Below are positions 1 to 9,578 of a stretch of 52,895 bases of DNA, piece by piece. Both the position numbers and the translations under genes were made by a program. The stretch covers positions 1-52,895 of the forward strand of contig CAJXXT010000010.1 in assembly GCA_913063495.1 (NCBI GenBank), written 5' to 3'. This DNA is from an uncultured Gammaproteobacteria bacterium. GTDB lineage: Bacteria; Pseudomonadota; Gammaproteobacteria; Pseudomonadales; Ketobacteraceae. Below the pieces are notes generated by a model. That model was not told the origin of the DNA and ran no database searches. It saw nothing but the letters and a program-made list of their open reading frames with translations. Position 1 is the first letter of the stretch. The number at the start of each line of letters is the position of its first letter.

Positions 1-59
1 TTCGAACCAACGACCCCCACCATGTCAAGGTGGTGCTCTAACCAGCTGAGCTACGTGCC
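1..59 (-). tRNA. tRNA-Val (GAC), 3' end cut by window edge
   Basis: Read on the minus strand this is the 5' three quarters of a tRNA: a D-arm of the AGCTCAGCTGGTTAGAGC type, an anticodon stem of CCACC/GGTGG with loop TTGACAT giving anticodon GAC (Val), a variable loop and the start of the T arm (GGTTCGAA). The 5' end is set at position 59 by the GGCACG acceptor strand. The 3' acceptor strand and any CCA lie outside the window, so acceptor pairing cannot be checked. Confidence 0.93.
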
Positions 60-177
60 TATATCTAGGCGCGCAAAATTACCACTACAACCAGCTAAGT
101 GCAAGCTCTAGCGACAGTTTTTTAGCATTACGCCCATTTCTTACGTATTTTTAGTATTCATAGCTTATATTTGGTAC

Positions 178-1185
178 TCACACCTCATAAAAGTCACGAT
201 ACCACTTAACGAAGTTACCAACCCCCTCCTCAATAGGCGTTCCCGGCTGATAATCCACGTCTTTTACAAGCGCACCGATATCGGCGTATGTATCAGGCAC
301 ATCTCCCGGCTGAAGCGGTAACAACTCCTTCTCCGCTTTCTTACCCAAAGCATCTTCAAGCACCTCGATATACCGCAACAATTCTATTGGTCGATTACTA
401 CCAATATTGTAGACCCGATACGGTGATTTGCCGCTTGCTGGATCCGGATTATCCCCCGACCAATCTGGGTTCACAGGTGCATTATGGTCCAACGTACGAA
501 TAACACCTTCAACGATATCATCTATATAAGTAAAATCACGACGATGATTACCATAGTTAAATACTTTGATCGGCTTACCTTCCAAAATATTCTTGGTAAA
601 CAGAAAGAGGGCCATATCTGGTCGCCCCCAAGGACCGTACACTGTGAAAAAGCGCAATCCTGTTGTTGGCATATCATAGAGATGGCTATATGTGTGCGCC
701 ATCAACTCATTGGCTTTTTTAGTTGCTGCATACAAACTGACAGGGTGATCAACATTATGATGCACTGAAAACGGCATATTGGTATTTGCACCGTAAACGG
801 AGCTGCTAGAAGCATACACCAAATGCTCTACACCGCTATGACGGCACCCTTCAAGAATATTCATAAAACCCACGATATTAGAATCAATATACGCATGAGG
901 GTTTTCTAAAGAATAGCGTACGCCCGCCTGAGCCGCTAAATTCACCACCTTGTTCGGTTTTTCCTTGGCAAATAACACTTCAACACAGCTACGATCTTCA
1001 AGATCACCTTGAACAAAGCTGAAGTTAGGATGGCTTTTTAATCGATCTAATCGGGCAATTTTTAAATTGACGTCATAGTAGTCATTTAAGTTATCAAGCC
1101 CCACAACTTCATCGCCTCGAGCTAACAGCCGGTGAGTTAAGGTTGAACCAATAAACCCCGCAGCCCCTGTTACCAATATCTTCAC
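178..1185 (-). CDS. UDP-glucuronate 4-epimerase (extended SDR family)
   Basis: A 335-residue cytoplasmic nucleotide-sugar epimerase predicted to interconvert UDP-glucuronate and UDP-galacturonate for surface polysaccharide. The N-terminus carries the NAD-binding TGAAGFIG glycine motif, followed by DNLNDYYD, the [11 protein letters not shown] segment typical of uronate epimerases, a Ser-Ser-Ser-x-Tyr-Gly region and a YAATKKANE Tyr-x3-Lys active site. Length matches this family. The start is GTG with an AAAGGA ribosome site eight bases upstream. It lies alone between a tRNA and uvrB and outside the main sugar cluster, yet would serve the same polymer or lipid A core. A GalE-type activity on neutral sugars is the main alternative. 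Confidence 0.85.
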   Translation of the reverse strand: MKILVTGAAGFIGSTLTHRLLARGDEVVGLDNLNDYYDVNLKIARLDRLKSHPNFSFVQGDLEDRSCVEVLFAKEKPNKVVNLAAQAGVRYSLENPHAYIDSNIVGFMNILEGCRHSGVEHLVYASSSSVYGANTNMPFSVHHNVDHPVSLYAATKKANELMAHTYSHLYDMPTTGLRFFTVYGPWGRPDMALFLFTKNILEGKPIKVFNYGNHRRDFTYIDDIVEGVIRTLDHNAPVNPDWSGDNPDPASGKSPYRVYNIGSNRPIELLRYIEVLEDALGKKAEKELLPLQPGDVPDTYADIGALVKDVDYQPGTPIEEGVGNFVKWYRDFYEV

Positions 1186-1338
1186 AATTCATCCTTTTAA
1201 AATCATATAGCAGTACACATATAATACCTGATCACAGGCTAGAGGTCGGCTTTTAATCCGAAACACATCGCGATAAATCACATATAGCGCCACACATCAC
1301 TAAAGCCTCCTGCCGAGAATTTACATAGACAATTCCGC

Positions 1339-3405
1339 CTATCCGCTCAATAACGCCTGATCCCTTAGCGCTGCCATTTCATCCCGCACCCTTGCCGCAT
1401 CTTCAAATTCCAGGTTTTTAGCATGCTGTAACATTAATTCCTCCATTACCTTTAGTTTTTTAGCCATCGCTTTAGGTGACAAATCTTCGGCTTTTACATG
1501 ATAACCACCTTTTGATTCAGCAACCTTGCGACGAACACCTGGCGCCCCCCCAGGAGCATAGGTCGACTCCAAGATATCTTGAACACTTTTAACAACGCCT
1601 ATTGGCACAATGTTATTCGCCTTGTTGTGTTCAACCTGCAGCGCTCGACGACGATCAGTTTCATCCATGGCTTTTTGCATGGAGTTCGTCACACGATCTG
1701 CATACAAAATAGCCCGCCCCTTCAAATTTCGCGCTGCTCGCCCAATGGTTTGAATCATCGATCGCTCCGAACGCAAAAAACCTTCTTTATCAGCATCTAA
1801 AATCGCAACCAATGAGACCTCAGGCATATCTAGCCCTTCTCGCAACAAATTAATTCCCACCAACACGTCAAATTCACCAAGACGAAGATCGCGAATAATC
1901 TCCATCCTCTCAACCGTATCGATATCTGAATGCAAATACCTTACCTTCACCTCATGCTCCAGCAAGTACTCCGACAAATCTTCAGCCATGCGCTTTGTCA
2001 ACACAGTAACCAAGATCCTATCGCCCTCAGCCACGGTTCGATGAATCTCACTTAACAAATCATCAACCTGCGTTGTAGCGGGCCTCACCTCGATCGTTGG
2101 ATCAATCAATCCCGTCGGCCTAACCACCTGCTCAACAACTTGGCCAGCATGCTCACCTTCGTAATTCCCCGGTGTTGCAGAGACAAACACCATCTGGGGC
2201 GCGAGATCTTCCCACTCCTCAAATCGCATAGGCCGGTTATCCAACGCCGAAGGTAACCGAAAACCATACTCCACCAATGTTTCCTTACGACTTCTATCAC
2301 CTTTATACATGGCACCAATCTGCGGCACAGTGACGTGAGATTCATCAATAATTAGCAAGGCATCATCAGGCAGATAATCAAACAACGTTGGAGGCGGTGC
2401 ACCAGGTCCTCTACCGGACAGATAGCGGGAATAATTCTCTACCCCACTGCAATACCCTAACTCTTGTAGCATTTCGATATCAAAACGAGTCCGCTCACCA
2501 AGTCGCTGATGTTCGACCAATTTATTCGCTTTTGAAAGATACTCCAGTCTTTCAGCAAGCTCCTCCTTAATATAATCAATTGCTCCCAACACTTTTTCTC
2601 GAGGCGTCACGTAATGGGATTTTGGATAGATACTCACTCGAGGCAGCACTTGAAGTACCTCCCCTGTCAATGGGTCAAACATGCTCAAGCGCTCAACCTC
2701 ATCATCAAACAACTCGATTCTAACCGCATCCCGCTCAGAATCCGCTGGATACACGTCGATAACATCACCACGCACACGGTAAGTTGATCGATGAAAATCC
2801 TGATCATTACGGGTGTATTGCAACTCCGTCAGTCGACGCAAAACCTCACGCTGGCCAATTTCCTCACCTCTTTCCAAGTGCAACATCATTTTCAAGTAAG
2901 ATTCAGGATCACCCAGACCATAAATTGCGGACACAGTAGCGACAATAATGACATCACTGCGATCCATTAAGGATTTTGTTGCCGATAAACGCATTTGCTC
3001 AATATGCTCATTAACTGAGGAATCTTTTTCTATAAACGTATTCGACGATGGCACATACGCCTCGGGCTGATAGTAGTCAAAATAGGAAACAAAGTAGCCT
3101 ACTGCGTTATTGGGAAAAAACTCTTTAAACTCCCCGTATAATTGTGCCGCTAACGTCTTGTTATGCACCATAACTAACGTCGGACGCTGCACGGCCTCCA
3201 CAACTTTCGCAACCGTAAACGTCTTCCCAGACCCAGTCACCCCCAGCAACGTTTGGTGGGCCAACCCATCTTCCAAGCCTTCGACCAACCGCGCTATTGC
3301 CGCGGGCTGATCCCCCGCAGGGGTAAATGATGAGTGTACTGTAAACTTTTGTGATGATTTTGATGACTTCTGCGACGATTTTAATGACTTCGTTGACATA
3401 GACAT
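1339..3405 (-). CDS. uvrB: UvrABC system protein B
   Basis: The damage-verifying helicase-like subunit of nucleotide excision repair, which takes over the lesion from UvrA and recruits UvrC. Seen here are the Walker A GVTGSGKT (about residues 55-62), the Tyr-rich beta-hairpin region ([12 protein letters not shown]), the DESH box, helicase motifs V-VI (TIGRAARN) and a C-terminal UVR motif ([14 protein letters not shown]). The 688 residues include a Ser/Lys-rich N-terminal extension of about 17 residues compared with E. coli UvrB, encoded by short imperfect repeats. The ATG at 3405 has only a weak ribosome site; a second ATG lies two codons on. It is transcribed divergently from the aminotransferase gene 69 bases away. 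Confidence 0.97.
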   Translation of the reverse strand: MSMSTKSLKSSQKSSKSSQKFTVHSSFTPAGDQPAAIARLVEGLEDGLAHQTLLGVTGSGKTFTVAKVVEAVQRPTLVMVHNKTLAAQLYGEFKEFFPNNAVGYFVSYFDYYQPEAYVPSSNTFIEKDSSVNEHIEQMRLSATKSLMDRSDVIIVATVSAIYGLGDPESYLKMMLHLERGEEIGQREVLRRLTELQYTRNDQDFHRSTYRVRGDVIDVYPADSERDAVRIELFDDEVERLSMFDPLTGEVLQVLPRVSIYPKSHYVTPREKVLGAIDYIKEELAERLEYLSKANKLVEHQRLGERTRFDIEMLQELGYCSGVENYSRYLSGRGPGAPPPTLFDYLPDDALLIIDESHVTVPQIGAMYKGDRSRKETLVEYGFRLPSALDNRPMRFEEWEDLAPQMVFVSATPGNYEGEHAGQVVEQVVRPTGLIDPTIEVRPATTQVDDLLSEIHRTVAEGDRILVTVLTKRMAEDLSEYLLEHEVKVRYLHSDIDTVERMEIIRDLRLGEFDVLVGINLLREGLDMPEVSLVAILDADKEGFLRSERSMIQTIGRAARNLKGRAILYADRVTNSMQKAMDETDRRRALQVEHNKANNIVPIGVVKSVQDILESTYAPGGAPGVRRKVAESKGGYHVKAEDLSPKAMAKKLKVMEELMLQHAKNLEFEDAARVRDEMAALRDQALLSG

Positions 3406-3474
3406 TCCAGCCAGTGAATGAATCCTGTATTATTGCACGGTTTTGCATTATTGACTTATTTCCGGAGTAGACAC

Positions 3475-4662
3475 TTGGACATCCAGCTATCGAATCGTTC
3501 TCAAAATATCAAGCCATCACCCACCCTAGCGGTAACCAACCGTGCAGCTGAATTACGCGCTGCGGGCAACGATATTATCGGCCTTGGCGCAGGCGAGCCT
3601 GACTTTGACACGCCAGAGCACATTAAAGAAGCGGCTATTAAAGCGATTACCGACGGACAGACCAAGTACACCGCTGTTGATGGCACACCGTCATTAAAGA
3701 AAGCCGTCATTGACAAGTTTGAGCGCGACAATGGCCTTAGCTACCAGCCCAATCAAATCCTGGTTTCTTCTGGTGGCAAGCAAAGCTTCTTCAATATGAG
3801 CCTTGCATTGATCAATGCTGGCGATGAAGTGGTTATCCCTGCGCCTTACTGGGTATCTTATCCTGACATGGTTGCCGTTGCTGACGGTGTACCTGTCATT
3901 ATTGAAACCACTCAAGAGCAGCAATATAAAATCAGCCCAGAGCAACTAGATGCCGCTATTACACCTAAAACAAAACTTGTGGTGCTAAACAGCCCTTCTA
4001 ACCCTTCAGGCAAGTCGTATTCAAAAGCTGAACTCGCCGCACTGGGAGCCGTATTACTTAAGTACCCTGATGTTTTGGTTGCTACTGATGATATGTATGA
4101 ACATATCCTTTGGACCGACGAGCCATTTGCCAATATCGTCATGGCCTGCCCTGAGCTTTATGACCGCACCATCGTATTAAATGGTGTATCAAAGGCCTAT
4201 TCCATGACGGGATGGCGTATCGGTTATGCTGCGGGACCTGCCAAGTTAATTGGCACGATGAAGAAGATTCAATCACAAAGTACGTCCAACCCATGCTCCA
4301 TTGCACAGGCTGCAGCACAAGAAGCACTAAATGGACCACAAGATTGTGTAAACATGATGGTTAAGGCCTTTAAAGAGCGTCATGACTACGTGGTAAGTAC
4401 ATTAAATAAGATTGAAGGGGTTAAGTGTATTGAGAGTGACGGGACTTTCTATGCGTTCCCAAGCCTGGCTGATGCTATTGCTGCTCGTGACGATATAAGT
4501 ACGGATATTGAGCTAGCTGAGAAGCTACTTGGCGAGGCAGGTGTAGCGATTGTACCTGGATCTGCATTTGGTACTGCGGACCATGCAAGATTGAGCTTTG
4601 CAACAAGCATGGAAGTACTTGAAGATGCCCTTGGCCGTTTGAAGAAGGGAATCGAAGGGTAA
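3475..4662 (+). CDS. aspC: Class I pyridoxal-phosphate aminotransferase (aspartate aminotransferase type)
   Basis: A 395-residue fold-type I aminotransferase predicted to use aspartate/glutamate or a related amino acid. It shows the GAGEPDFDTPEHI substrate-side motif, the NSPSNPSG loop, the TDDMYEH aspartate/tyrosine pair that holds PLP and the Schiff-base lysine K240 in NGVSKAYSMTGWR. The start is taken as TTG at 3475 because it gives the family N-terminus MDIQLSNR and has GGAG seven bases upstream; an in-frame ATG at 3418 adds 19 residues with no family support. It lies back to back with uvrB, as in Pseudomonas next to the O-antigen locus. Exact substrate is not visible. Confidence 0.9.
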   Translation: MDIQLSNRSQNIKPSPTLAVTNRAAELRAAGNDIIGLGAGEPDFDTPEHIKEAAIKAITDGQTKYTAVDGTPSLKKAVIDKFERDNGLSYQPNQILVSSGGKQSFFNMSLALINAGDEVVIPAPYWVSYPDMVAVADGVPVIIETTQEQQYKISPEQLDAAITPKTKLVVLNSPSNPSGKSYSKAELAALGAVLLKYPDVLVATDDMYEHILWTDEPFANIVMACPELYDRTIVLNGVSKAYSMTGWRIGYAAGPAKLIGTMKKIQSQSTSNPCSIAQAAAQEALNGPQDCVNMMVKAFKERHDYVVSTLNKIEGVKCIESDGTFYAFPSLADAIAARDDISTDIELAEKLLGEAGVAIVPGSAFGTADHARLSFATSMEVLEDALGRLKKGIEG

Positions 4663-4716
4663 AACAAGAGCCTTTAGGGCTGCTAACTTGTTGATTTGAA
4701 AAAGTTAAAAAAGTGG

Positions 4717-4751
4717 TTGACCGAGGCGCGTATAATCCATATTATACGCGC
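4717..4751 (+). promoter_or_regulatory. tRNA-Asn promoter overlapped by a perfect inverted repeat
   Basis: TTGACC (4717-4722) and TATTAT (4740-4745) are separated by 17 bases, a good sigma-70 promoter about 30 bases before the tRNA. The -10 box sits inside a perfect 11-base inverted repeat (4726-4736 and 4741-4751, four-base loop), and the sequence after the -10 is GC-rich (ACGCGC), as in stringently controlled stable-RNA promoters. Function is inferred. Confidence 0.7.
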
Positions 4752-4771
4752 TCTCAACAGAGACAAACAAT

Positions 4772-4847
4772 TCCTTGATAGCTCAGTTGGTAGAGCAGTA
4801 GACTGTTAATCTATTGGTCGCAGGTTCGAGCCCTGCTCAAGGAGCCA
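4772..4847 (+). tRNA. tRNA-Asn (GTT)
   Basis: A complete 76-base tRNA with encoded CCA. The acceptor strands TCCTTGA and TCAAGGA pair fully, the D arm is AGCTCAGTTGGTAGAGC, the anticodon loop CTGTTAA gives GTT (Asn), and the T arm GCAGG-TTCGAGC-CCTGC closes properly. It has its own promoter and a strong terminator just after it. tRNA-Asn is a known landmark beside the O-antigen locus of pseudomonads. Confidence 0.97.
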
Positions 4848-4852
4848 AATTT

Positions 4853-4880
4853 AAAAAGCCCGCTTATAGCGGGCTTTTTT
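4853..4880 (+). terminator. Rho-independent terminator of tRNA-Asn
   Basis: AAAAAGCCCGC and GCGGGCTTTTTT form a GC-rich stem with a five-base loop (TTATA) and a run of six T, beginning six bases after the tRNA CCA end. Confidence 0.9.
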
Positions 4881-4903
4881 GTGGGTGAGTGATTTGGATT
4901 GTT

Positions 4904-4959
4904 AAAACCTAGGCATTAAAAAACCCGCTAAAAAGCGGGCTTTTTAATGCCTAGGTTTT
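4904..4959. terminator. Long bidirectional terminator (26-base arms)
   Basis: The two arms, 4904-4929 and 4934-4959, are each 26 bases, with one mismatch and a four-base AAAA loop. The core repeats the GCCCGC/GCGGGC stem and T-tract of the preceding tRNA terminator. The outer part adds CCTAGGCATT. The right arm reaches the stop codon of the alanine-rich lipoprotein gene, so on the minus strand it terminates that gene; on the plus strand it backs up the tRNA terminator. Confidence 0.85.
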
Positions 4960-5909
4960 TAGATGCCGCCAGTACCGCCAGTACCACCAGTACCTGTGCT
5001 ACCACCACCAGTTTCTCCAGTATCACCGATGTCTATCGGGTCAGTTGGAGGAACAACAGCCGCAACATCCGCAACATTATCAGCCGTAGCATCATTAAGG
5101 ACAACAGCTACAGCTTGTGTTACCGCCGCAGCCACTCCCGCATCTGCCGCATTAGCAATTGCCGCAACATTTGCCGCAGCCGCTGTCGATGCCACCGCAA
5201 GCGCAGCAGCTACCGCTGCATCTACTGCAGCCGCATCAGTCATCAACTGTGTAACATTACCCTCGACCGCTAGATCAATAACCGATGTTGAATTAGCAAC
5301 AGCTTCCGCCACTGCCGCCACCGCTGAAGCCGCAGCAGCTCCCGCAGACACCTCAGATGCCTTCAACAAAGTAGAAATCGCCATAGCCTGCTTCATCACA
5401 TCGCCAGATGCACTTGTTGGTGCCGCTGCCGCTGCTGTAACATAATTCGCCGTAGCAGGGTTTACTGGATCATAACTACCCAGCCCAAGGTTAGTAACAA
5501 TTGCTGTCGAAGCGGCTGTTAAATCAGTCGCACTAACAGTTGCAGTATCCGCCCCAGGGTTAGCCGCTCTCGCCGCCTCCACAATCAATGTTGTAATCGG
5601 GCTTATAGCAACACCACCAGACTGCGCAACACCCGACAAAGCAGGAAGTTTCGCATCAGTATCCGCATCAGTGCAACCTGTTGCAGAAAATACAGCACCA
5701 TCCGAGAACGTACCTACCGCTGAGTAAGAACCGCCACCTAACTCAGCTGCAGCAACACCATTCACCGACACTGCACACCCCAAACCAAACCCATCAAAAA
5801 CTTCAACACTTGTCGAAACCTGAGGATGATCATGACTACTACCACCACACCCAGACATACCAACAGCACCCAAAACCGATAGTGCTAACGCTGTTTTTCT
5901 AAAATTCAT
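4959..5909 (-). CDS. Alanine-rich predicted lipoprotein of unknown function
   Basis: A 316-residue protein with a lipoprotein signal peptide: a positively charged start, a hydrophobic stretch, then GMSGCGGS, so C21 is the likely lipidated cysteine. A short early domain contains three cysteines in all counting the lipid one (around GLGCAVSVNG and SATGCTDAD), followed by SPITTLI, a motif seen in other marine bacterial surface lipoproteins. From about residue 100 on it is extremely rich in Ala, Val, Thr and Ser, and it ends in a Gly-Thr-Gly tail encoded by nine-base repeats. The ATG at 5909 was chosen for the AGGGA site and signal peptide; an upstream in-frame start would bury the signal. It is not part of the sugar operons by orientation. 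Function unknown; a repetitive surface or adhesion protein is a guess. Confidence 0.8.
   Translation of the reverse strand: MNFRKTALALSVLGAVGMSGCGGSSHDHPQVSTSVEVFDGFGLGCAVSVNGVAAAELGGGSYSAVGTFSDGAVFSATGCTDADTDAKLPALSGVAQSGGVAISPITTLIVEAARAANPGADTATVSATDLTAASTAIVTNLGLGSYDPVNPATANYVTAAAAAPTSASGDVMKQAMAISTLLKASEVSAGAAAASAVAAVAEAVANSTSVIDLAVEGNVTQLMTDAAAVDAAVAAALAVASTAAAANVAAIANAADAGVAAAVTQAVAVVLNDATADNVADVAAVVPPTDPIDIGDTGETGGGSTGTGGTGGTGGI
4964..5013 (-). repeat. Nine-base tandem repeats encoding a Gly-Gly-Thr tail
   Basis: Imperfect copies of CCGCCAGTA/CCACCAGTA/CCACCACCAGT at the 3' end of the lipoprotein gene encode the GTGGTGGTGG-like C-terminus. Such in-frame repeats can change copy number without breaking the frame. 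Confidence 0.7.
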
Positions 5910-6091
5910 ATTCGTTCCCTTAAATTGATCAAATAGCATACCGGCCCCCGATATTGGTGCCCACCACAAAATCAGCATAGCAGAAGATCAAAAAAATGCG
6001 CCAGTGCAAAACGTCAATTTTAGTTATTTTTTAATGGATTAGAACGACTAACAGAGCAAACAGATTAATTATTCAGCAAAGAGCCCAAGCC

Positions 6092-6115
6092 ACTGACAGC
6101 GATACTGACAGCGAT
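6092..6115. repeat. 12-base perfect tandem duplication upstream of rfbB
   Basis: ACTGACAGCGAT occurs twice in direct succession, about 70 bases before the rfbB start, in the presumed promoter or leader region of the rhamnose operon. Confidence 0.85.
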
Positions 6116-6182
6116 AATGAAGTCACCCTCACTTGCTGTTAGAATCACACCTCTCAATTTGCCAAGGTGGTCGCACATCAAC

Positions 6183-7244
6183 ATGAATAACCTAACGTTT
6201 TTTATTACAGGAGGCGCTGGATTTATCGGCTCAGCCCTTGTTCGTCACCTTATCAGTCAAACTCATCACAAAGTCATCAATATCGACTGCCTAACATACG
6301 CGGGAAATCTAGAATCCCTCGCCAGCATTTCAGAAAACCCAAACTATCAATTTGAAAACATCAACATCTGTGATTCAAATGCGATAAAACAGCTTTTTGA
6401 AACTCATCAACCTGACATTGTTATGCACCTAGCTGCGGAATCCCACGTCGACCGCTCCATAGAATCACCCCTCGCTTTTTTGCAAACCAATATTATGGGC
6501 ACTGGTGTTTTATTAGACCAATCAAAACACTATTGGGAACAACTTCCCCCTGATAAGAAAGCTTCATTCCGATTCCACCACATATCCACCGATGAAGTGT
6601 ACGGCAACCTTGGCGCTGATGGATTATTTCACGAACAAACACCTTACGACCCAAGCTCCCCTTATTCTGCAAGCAAAGCCTCATCCGACCACCTTGTTCG
6701 TGCCTGGAACAAAACCTACGGTCTACCCACGATTATCACCAATTGCTCTAACAACTATGGCCCATACCACTTCCCCGAAAAACTTATCCCCCACGTTATA
6801 CTGAACGCACTTCACGGCAAACCCTTACCCATATATGGCGACGGCAACCAAATACGCGACTGGCTATATGTGGACGATCATGCACGCGCGCTGTATCACG
6901 TAGCAACTAACGGCAACATCGGGGAAACGTACAACATCGGTGGCAACAATGAAAAAACAAACATTCACGTTGTGAGCACCATTTGTGACCTATTAGAAGA
7001 ACTTGCTCCTGAACACAAACAAGCAAACTTGCACTACAAAGATTTAATTACTTTCGTAAAAGATCGCCCCGGACACGATACCCGGTATGCTATCGATGCC
7101 ACAAAAATCCAAAATGACCTAAACTGGTTTCCAGAAGAATCATTTGAGAGCGGCTTACGAAAAACCGTACAATGGTATCTAGATAACGAACAATGGTGGC
7201 AACGCGTCTTATCTGGCGACTACCAATTAAAGAGGATTGGATAA
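6183..7244 (+). CDS. rfbB: dTDP-glucose 4,6-dehydratase
   Basis: Second enzyme of dTDP-L-rhamnose synthesis: dTDP-glucose to dTDP-4-keto-6-deoxyglucose, cytoplasmic, NAD-dependent. The 353-residue protein has the GGAGFIG dinucleotide motif, the HISTDEVYG segment with the catalytic Thr-Asp-Glu, and YSASKASSD with Tyr-x3-Lys. The ATG at 6183 gives the normal family N-terminus ([14 protein letters not shown]); an upstream ATG at 6117 would add 22 unrelated residues without a ribosome site. It is first of the tightly coupled rfbB-rfbA-rfbC-rfbD operon; its TAA is immediately followed by the rfbA ATG. Confidence 0.95.
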   Translation: MNNLTFFITGGAGFIGSALVRHLISQTHHKVINIDCLTYAGNLESLASISENPNYQFENINICDSNAIKQLFETHQPDIVMHLAAESHVDRSIESPLAFLQTNIMGTGVLLDQSKHYWEQLPPDKKASFRFHHISTDEVYGNLGADGLFHEQTPYDPSSPYSASKASSDHLVRAWNKTYGLPTIITNCSNNYGPYHFPEKLIPHVILNALHGKPLPIYGDGNQIRDWLYVDDHARALYHVATNGNIGETYNIGGNNEKTNIHVVSTICDLLEELAPEHKQANLHYKDLITFVKDRPGHDTRYAIDATKIQNDLNWFPEESFESGLRKTVQWYLDNEQWWQRVLSGDYQLKRIG

Positions 7245-8123
7245 ATGACATACAAAGGCATCATCCTCGCAGGCGGCTCTGGCACCCGATTACACCCCAT
7301 CACCCTGGGCGTATCCAAGCAAATGCTCCCTATTTACGACAAGCCGATGATCTATTATCCGCTTTCAATATTAATGCTGGCTGATATTCGTGAAATCCTT
7401 ATTATTTCAACACCAGAAGACCTCCCGAAATTCCAAGAGCTACTTGGTTCCGGCGAGCAATTTGGCATTTCCTTAAGTTACAAAGCACAACCTTCCCCTG
7501 ACGGACTCGCCCAAGCCTTTCTCATTGGAGAGGATTTTATTGGCGATGACAATGTGTGCTTGATTCTCGGAGATAACATCTTTTATGGCCCACAGTTCAC
7601 CGACAAGCTTAAAAAAGCAACACAACGAACAACCGGCGCCACGGTATTTGGCTATCCGGTTCATGACCCCGAACGCTTCGGTGTCGTTGAGTTCTCCCCT
7701 GACGGAAAAGCCATCAGTATTGAAGAAAAACCTGCAAAGCCCAAATCCAATTGCGCCATGACGGGACTATACTTTTGCGACAACGACGTTATCCGCATCG
7801 CCAAAACCATTACCCCATCGCAACGTGGCGAGCTTGAAATTACCGATGTCATTCATTCCTACTTAGATAAAAAAGACCTCAATGTACAAATGCTTGGCCG
7901 AGGCTTTGCCTGGCTAGATACCGGCACCCATGATTCGCTACTGGAGGCCAGTCACTTCGTACAAACCATTGAAAAACGACAAGGGCTGAAAGTTGCCTGC
8001 TTGGAAGAAATTGCCTTTAATCGACAATGGATAAGCGAAAAGCAACTCGCCAAACAAGCCCATGCGCTTAAAAAGACGGGCTACGGCCAATACCTACAAA
8101 AAATTCTAAATGGTTATTCTTAA
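7245..8123 (+). CDS. rfbA: Glucose-1-phosphate thymidylyltransferase
   Basis: First committed step of dTDP-rhamnose synthesis, joining dTTP and glucose-1-phosphate. The 292-residue protein begins with the nucleotidyltransferase signature [13 protein letters not shown], followed by [18 protein letters not shown], and contains LGDNIFYG and the [10 protein letters not shown] segment; length is exactly that of RmlA. The start codon directly abuts the rfbB stop with an AGAGGA site inside the end of rfbB, so translation is likely coupled. Confidence 0.97.
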   Translation: MTYKGIILAGGSGTRLHPITLGVSKQMLPIYDKPMIYYPLSILMLADIREILIISTPEDLPKFQELLGSGEQFGISLSYKAQPSPDGLAQAFLIGEDFIGDDNVCLILGDNIFYGPQFTDKLKKATQRTTGATVFGYPVHDPERFGVVEFSPDGKAISIEEKPAKPKSNCAMTGLYFCDNDVIRIAKTITPSQRGELEITDVIHSYLDKKDLNVQMLGRGFAWLDTGTHDSLLEASHFVQTIEKRQGLKVACLEEIAFNRQWISEKQLAKQAHALKKTGYGQYLQKILNGYS

Positions 8124-8126
8124 ATT

Positions 8127-8663
8127 ATGAACATTCTCGACACCAGCATACCTGATGTGAAAATCATCGAACCCAAAGTATTTGGCGATGAACGAGGTTT
8201 CTTCCTAGAAACCTTTCACCACCAACGTTATCAAGAAATACTCGGTAGCGATGTATCCTTCGTACAAGATAACCACTCTCGATCCAGCAAAAATATTTTA
8301 CGTGGCCTACACTTCCAGCGCACAAAACCCCAAGGAAAACTGGTTCGTGTCGTATCCGGCAGCGTTTTTGATGTTGCGGTAGACATTCGCCCTGGCTCAC
8401 CAACCTTTGGTCAGCATGAAACTGCCGTTCTATCTGCAGAAAACAAACGCCAATTTTGGGTTCCGCCCGGCTTCGCTCATGGTTTTTTAGTCTTATCGGA
8501 TTTTGCTGACTTTGAATACAAATGCACCGATTATTACGACCCAAGTGATGAAGGCTGCATAAGTTGGGATGACCCTCAACTGAATATTAACTGGCCAGCA
8601 ACAAACCCAACGCTATCAAACAAAGATCAAAACGGTCTCCCGCTAAGCGAATCCAATGTATGA
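8127..8663 (+). CDS. rfbC: dTDP-4-dehydrorhamnose 3,5-epimerase
   Basis: Third enzyme of the rhamnose pathway, a cupin-fold epimerase. The 178-residue sequence shows GDERGFFLETF, the DNHSRSSKNILRGLHFQ segment with the catalytic histidine, GKLVRVVSG, and the PPGFAHGFLVLSD strand. It starts three bases after rfbA and its TGA overlaps the rfbD ATG by four bases, consistent with a single operon. Confidence 0.97.
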   Translation: MNILDTSIPDVKIIEPKVFGDERGFFLETFHHQRYQEILGSDVSFVQDNHSRSSKNILRGLHFQRTKPQGKLVRVVSGSVFDVAVDIRPGSPTFGQHETAVLSAENKRQFWVPPGFAHGFLVLSDFADFEYKCTDYYDPSDEGCISWDDPQLNINWPATNPTLSNKDQNGLPLSESNV

Positions 8664-9547
8664 AAATCTTACTCACCGGAGGCTCTGGCGGACAGGTTGG
8701 CTCAGAATTTATTGAATTAGTTGCATCACAACACATAGAGCTCATATCACTAACAGCACAACAGTTAGATATTACTCAACAAGAAGCGGTTAACGAAAAA
8801 GTCGCATCTTATCAACCTGATATTGTTGTAAACGCCGCTGCCTATACCGCTGTAGATAAAGCGGAAGATACACAAGATATCGCTTACGCGGTTAACCGCG
8901 ACGGAACCACGCACCTCGCTAACGCCTGCAAACAAGCAAACATCCCGTTATTGCACATTTCCACTGACTACGTCTTTGATGGAAAGCAAGACACTCCCTA
9001 CACAGAAACAGACCTCCCAACCCCTGATAGCGTATACGGAAAAAGCAAATGGGAAGGCGAAGAAAGCCTGCGATCACTACATGCCAAACATATAATCCTC
9101 AGAACAAGCTGGGTATTCAGTCCCTTTGGCAATAATTTTGTCAAAACAATGTTACGGCTGGCAGACAAACAAGAGCTAAATGTTGTTGCGGATCAATGGG
9201 GCGCTCCCACCTCGGCAAAAAGCATCGCACAAACGTTATTAACCCTTTGCCTACGATACAACGACAAACAAACCCTTCCCTGGGGAACCTATCATTTCAG
9301 CGGTAGCCCAAACTGTACCTGGCACCAGTTTGCACAGACAATATTCACTCAAGCTCAATCAGAAAGCCTGATAGAACAAAACGTTACTGTTAATGCCATC
9401 ACAACAGAACAATATCCAACCAGAGCCAAGCGTCCGGAGAATTCAACACTGGACTGCAACAAAATATTGTCTACACTGGGTATCCCAACCCCAAATTGGG
9501 AAACTGACTTACACGAGATGATTCGGCAATTAAAAACATCTCCATAG
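8660..9547 (+). CDS. rfbD: dTDP-4-dehydrorhamnose reductase
   Basis: Final step to dTDP-L-rhamnose. The 295-residue SDR has the GSGGQVGSE NADPH motif, YTAVDKAE, ISTDYVFDG, and the YGKSKWEGE active-site Tyr-x3-Lys. It overlaps rfbC by four bases. No obvious rhamnosyltransferase follows in the operon, so the rhamnose is used by an enzyme elsewhere, or by one of the unassigned membrane proteins. Confidence 0.96.
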   Translation: MKILLTGGSGGQVGSEFIELVASQHIELISLTAQQLDITQQEAVNEKVASYQPDIVVNAAAYTAVDKAEDTQDIAYAVNRDGTTHLANACKQANIPLLHISTDYVFDGKQDTPYTETDLPTPDSVYGKSKWEGEESLRSLHAKHIILRTSWVFSPFGNNFVKTMLRLADKQELNVVADQWGAPTSAKSIAQTLLTLCLRYNDKQTLPWGTYHFSGSPNCTWHQFAQTIFTQAQSESLIEQNVTVNAITTEQYPTRAKRPENSTLDCNKILSTLGIPTPNWETDLHEMIRQLKTSP

Positions 9548-9578
9548 CGTATACATAAAAATAACAACAGGGACAACA

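Noticed and set aside
3425..3440. Possible LexA box between uvrB and the aminotransferase gene (CTG-N10-CGG)
   Set aside because: The right half is CGG rather than CAG and the centre is not the usual AT-alternating run, so it is too weak to list as a site, although uvrB is SOS-controlled in E. coli.
3418..3474. Upstream ATG extension of the aminotransferase
   Set aside because: No ribosome site, and the added 19 residues do not match the family; TTG 3475 fits better.
4963..5445. A 160-codon plus-strand frame opposite the lipoprotein gene
   Set aside because: It is the antisense image of Ala/Gly-rich repetitive codons; it has no signal or family features, and the minus-strand gene has a ribosome site and lipoprotein signal.
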